Assembly: GCA_030656145.1 (NCBI GenBank) | Contig: JAUSOF010000016.1 | Location: 1-64,000 of the forward strand | From: Pseudomonas sp. | Lineage (GTDB): Bacteria > Pseudomonadota > Gammaproteobacteria > Pseudomonadales > Pseudomonadaceae | DNA length: 64,000 nt | Direction: 5' to 3' | In this document: positions 61,226 through 64,000 of the stretch, piece by piece | Position numbering within the stretch: the first letter of the stretch is position 1 | Layout: each line of letters opens with the position of its first letter | Notes under the pieces: generated by a model | Told to the model about the DNA's origin: nothing | What the model saw: only the letters and a program-made list of their open reading frames with translations | Databases searched by the model: none | Program-made: the position numbers and the translations under genes

Positions 61226-62893
61226 TTAACCGAGGAGGCTGAGAACCGCCTGCGGCAGCTGGTTGGCCTGGGCCAGGATCGCGGTACCGGCCTGCTGCAG
61301 AATCTGGTTCTTGCTCAGGCTAGCAGTTTCCGCGGCGTAGTCGGTGTCCATGATCCGGCCACGGGAAGCCGAAGTGTTTTCCGAGACGTTCTGCAGGTTG
61401 CTGATGGTCGACTCGAAGCGATTTTGCACCGCACCCAGCGAGGCACGAGTGGTGTCCACTTCCGACAGGGCTGCATCGATAGTGGCGATTGCATTCTGGG
61501 CACCAGTAACCGTGGTGATGTCAATCAGCTCTACCGATTGGGTGGCGTTCGCACCCGCTGCCGCTCCGACTCCATTGGCCCCATCGACAAAACCAAGGTT
61601 AGTAAGACCAGTATTGTCGGCCACCGCGCTCAAGGTGATGGAGGCATCCGCACCCTGCTCCTTGGAAACGAACTGCAGCCTGCCTTCGCTGACAGTGGCA
61701 CGAACTTCACCTTTCAGATCAGCGTTAAGCGCAAGCTTCTGATTGATGTTGTCAGCCAGCGACTCCAGCGTAGTGTAGTTGCCAGCGTCGATGGCGATGG
61801 TCTGCGCAGCCTCACCGTTTACCGCGATCTGGAACGAGCTGTTGCTGCTGGCCGCGACTGCCGGGACTTCTGGGACTTCTGGGACTTCTGGGACTTCCGG
61901 GACTTCCGCCGTGGTTGCAGCACCTAGGGCGTTGCCACCGGTGCCTGCAACCGTAGCGCCACCAATACCACCCAGCGAGAGCGCCAACCCGGCAAAGTCA
62001 CCACCCACAGCCTGCTCAGTCAAAATCAGTTGGCCACCGGCGCCCAGGGTTGCAAGCGCATTGATCCCAGCATCGGTCAAGGCGTCGTTGATCAGAAGCA
62101 GGTTCGCGGTAGCATCAACACCATTGGCGTTTATGGCAAGGGTATCATCGGTGCCGTCGCCGATGGTGAAGGATACGGGTCCTCCGGACAGATCGGTAGA
62201 AAGGTCCGTGCCACCAACAGCAGTGAACACCGAAGCACTACCGGCGTTAGCCGGTACAGCAGGAACCGCCGGTACAGCCGGAACCGCCGGAACCGCTGGA
62301 ACCGCCGCAGTTGTACCAATGGTCAGGCTGGTGTGCGCGGCGGTTGCAGTTGCCTTGGCGGTGGTAGCATCACGGCTGGCACTGGTACCCATTGCGGTGG
62401 TGCGGAAGCTACCAATGGAAACACTGATCGTTTCGTTGGCATTGGCGCCTACCTGCACGTTTTCGGCGAAGCCACCATCGAACAGCGACTTGCTACCGAA
62501 ACGGGTGGTGGTGGCGATGCGGTCCAGCTCGCTTTTCAGCTGCACCACTTCGTCGTTAAGCGCCTTGCGCTCGGTCAGGCCATTACCGCCGTTAGCCGAC
62601 TGCAGGGACAGGTCACGCATACGCTGCAGGATGTTGGTGGTTTGCTGCAGCGAGCCTTCAGCCGTTTGCGCGATGGAGATGCCGTCGTTGGCGTTACGCA
62701 CGGCAACACCCAGGCCATTGATCTGGCTGGTCATCTTGTTGGAAATTTGCAGACCTGCCGCGTCGTCCTTGGCGCCGTTGATGCGGCTACCGGTGGACAA
62801 ACGCTGCATGGTGGTCGCCAGCGCATTGGAAGAGCCGTTCAGGTTGCGCTGAGTGTTGAGCGACGCGACGTTGGTATTGACGGTAAGGGCCAT
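61226..62893 (-). CDS. fliC: Flagellin FliC (555 aa) with two repeat-linked central domains
   Basis: [55 protein letters not shown]-terminal [18 protein letters not shown]. Confidence 0.98.
   Translation of the reverse strand: MALTVNTNVASLNTQRNLNGSSNALATTMQRLSTGSRINGAKDDAAGLQISNKMTSQINGLGVAVRNANDGISIAQTAEGSLQQTTNILQRMRDLSLQSANGGNGLTERKALNDEVVQLKSELDRIATTTRFGSKSLFDGGFAENVQVGANANETISVSIGSFRTTAMGTSASRDATTAKATATAAHTSLTIGTTAAVPAVPAVPAVPAVPAVPANAGSASVFTAVGGTDLSTDLSGGPVSFTIGDGTDDTLAINANGVDATANLLLINDALTDAGINALATLGAGGQLILTEQAVGGDFAGLALSLGGIGGATVAGTGGNALGAATTAEVPEVPEVPEVPEVPAVAASSNSSFQIAVNGEAAQTIAIDAGNYTTLESLADNINQKLALNADLKGEVRATVSEGRLQFVSKEQGADASITLSAVADNTGLTNLGFVDGANGVGAAAGANATQSVELIDITTVTGAQNAIATIDAALSEVDTTRASLGAVQNRFESTISNLQNVSENTSASRGRIMDTDYAAETASLSKNQILQQAGTAILAQANQLPQAVLSLLG
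61863..61907 (-). repeat. 9-bp x5 tandem repeat in fliC (Val-Pro-Glu units)
   Basis: gggacttct x3, gggacttcc x2 on + strand; encodes [15 protein letters not shown]. Confidence 0.98.
62251..62304 (-). repeat. 9-bp x6 tandem repeat in fliC (Val-Pro-Ala units)
   Basis: ccggtacag/ccggaaccg-type units; encodes [19 protein letters not shown]. Confidence 0.98.
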
Positions 62894-62993
62894 GGTGTTT
62901 GCCTCCAATGGGCTGGTACTAAAGGTATCCGGGTAGTGCGAGCTTGGTTGGTGGCCTTGCTCAGGCACCCCAGTTACTTCGCATTCGTAATCT

Positions 62994-63020
62994 TTATCGG
63001 CGCCAAGCCGGGATGCTTTA
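62994..63020 (-). promoter_or_regulatory. Sigma28 (FliA) promoter of fliC
   Basis: Minus strand TAAAGCAT-CCCGGCTTGGC-GCCGATAA; matches TAAA-N15-GCCGATAA. Confidence 0.92.
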
Positions 63021-63105
63021 GGAGTTTTTTGTCTTATCCAACAAAAAATTTTCCGTGAGAGGCAACAATCGATTAGCCCAAACGGGAGTGTCACCTGTCG
63101 CAGGT

Positions 63106-63165
63106 GATGGGTTACGCCGCACGCACAACGCGCCTTGCTCAAAGCGCTGTGGCGGCTAACCCATC
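63106..63165. repeat. GATGGGTTA hairpin element (inverted orientation vs 55356 copy)
   Basis: gatgggttacgccgcacgcacaacgcgccttgctcaaagcgctgtggcggctaacccatc. Confidence 0.92.
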
Positions 63166-63254
63166 CTACGGGCCTGCTTCGGTCGCAAAACCGCAAACCC
63201 GTAGGTTAGCCGCGAGCACTTGCACAAGTCCCATAGCGGGACTAGACTCCACCC

Positions 63255-63557
63255 ATGAGAATTATCGCCATCAGCCAACTGAAAGCCTTCTGGGAGCAAT
63301 ACCCGGACGCTGAACAGTCCTTCCTGGCCTGGATAGATGAGGCCAGGAAGGCCAACTGGTCCAGCCCGGCTGAAATTAAGGAGCAGTTCCGCAGCGCGAG
63401 CATTCTCAAAAGCCGCAGGGTTGTTTTCAACATCAAGGGTAACGACTATAGGCTGGTGACGGCTGTCGCCTACCGCTTCGGTGCCATTTACATCAAGTTC
63501 GTCGGCACTCATCGGCAGTACGACGCAATTGATGCCAACACAGTCGAAATGGGGTAA
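63255..63557 (+). CDS. higB: HigB-like type II toxin
   Basis: MRIIAISQLKAFWEQYPDAEQSFLAWIDEARKANWSSPAEIKEQFRSASILKSRRVVFNIKGNDYRLVTAVAYRFGAIYIKFVGTHRQYD. Confidence 0.93.
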   Translation: MRIIAISQLKAFWEQYPDAEQSFLAWIDEARKANWSSPAEIKEQFRSASILKSRRVVFNIKGNDYRLVTAVAYRFGAIYIKFVGTHRQYDAIDANTVEMG

Positions 63558-63562
63558 CCACC

Positions 63563-63952
63563 ATGATCATTCGTCCGATTCGTACCGACAACGACTACCG
63601 GGAAGCCCTCAAGGACGTGTCCACTCTGTTTGATAACGAGCCAGCGCCGGGCACCGCCGAAGGCGACAGCTTCGAGGTGATGATCACTCTCATCGAAGCC
63701 TATGAAGCCAAAAACTTCCCCGTTGACCTGCCAAACCCCATCGATGCAATCAAATTCCGCATGGAGCAATCCGGCCTGACAGCAGCCGACCTGGCCCCTG
63801 CCATCGGTAGAACAAATCGTGTTTACGAGGTGCTCAACGGCAAGCGCGCGCTCACGCTGCCGATGATCTGGAAGCTGCACGCCATGTTCGGCATCCCAGC
63901 GGAAAGTCTTATAAAGCCCACAAGTGACAGAGACTGTAGCGTTCGTGGCTAA
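63563..63952 (+). CDS. higA: HigA-like antitoxin (HTH)
   Basis: IDAIKFRMEQSGLTAADLAPAIGRTNRVYEVLNGKRALTLPMIWKLHAMFGIPAESLI; 5 bp downstream of higB. Confidence 0.93.
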   Translation: MIIRPIRTDNDYREALKDVSTLFDNEPAPGTAEGDSFEVMITLIEAYEAKNFPVDLPNPIDAIKFRMEQSGLTAADLAPAIGRTNRVYEVLNGKRALTLPMIWKLHAMFGIPAESLIKPTSDRDCSVRG

Positions 63953-63963
63953 AACGATACGCT

Positions 63964-63992
63964 GCAGGTGATGGGTTACGCCGCACGCACAA
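63964..63992 (+). repeat. 29-bp direct repeat identical to 63100-63128, bracketing higBA
   Basis: gcaggtgatgggttacgccgcacgcacaa at both positions. Confidence 0.95.
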
Positions 63993-64000
63993 TGTTGCTT

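Overview
The window is a Pseudomonas-type chromosomal segment. That assignment comes from gene content and gene order as I recognise them; no search was run. About 0-23 kb is a housekeeping region: tRNA-Asp (partial), tRNA-Val, rdgC, a guanidine-II (mini-ykkC) riboswitch with sugE/gdx, uvrB, an aromatic/aspartate-type aminotransferase, tRNA-Asn, a comEA-like gene, a GNAT acetyltransferase, an alpha/beta-hydrolase-like gene with mlaA/vacJ, pirin, ccmABCDEFGHI, and an orphan FliK-like/FlhB-C-terminal pair. About 21.5-63 kb is a near-complete polar flagellar/chemotaxis supercluster on the minus strand: fliC-flaG-fliD-fliS-fliS-fliT, fleQ, fleSR, fliEFGHIJ, an HsbA/HsbR/HptB-like module, fliKLMNOPQR, flhB, flhA, flhF, fleN, fliA, cheYZAB, motCD, parC, parP and cheW. 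A higBA-like toxin-antitoxin pair ends the window. The most interesting non-standard signals are: (1) a 150-bp tandem duplication behind tRNA-Asn in which each unit starts with the 22-nt 3' tail of the tRNA and carries its own terminator; (2) perfect 9-bp in-frame repeats in flagellin coding (VPA)n and (VPE)n linkers in front of two modular central domains; (3) a ~60-bp hairpin repeat family (GATGGGTTA...TAACCCATC) and relatives that sit directly upstream of nearly every flagellar operon promoter; (4) a triplicated [15 protein letters not shown] motif in CheA, next to ParP/ParC; (5) a higBA pair bracketed by identical 29-bp direct repeats. Matches to sigma54 (GG-N10-GC) and sigma28 (TAAA...GCCGATAA) promoters were read directly upstream of flhA, fliL, fliK, fliE, fleSR and fliC.
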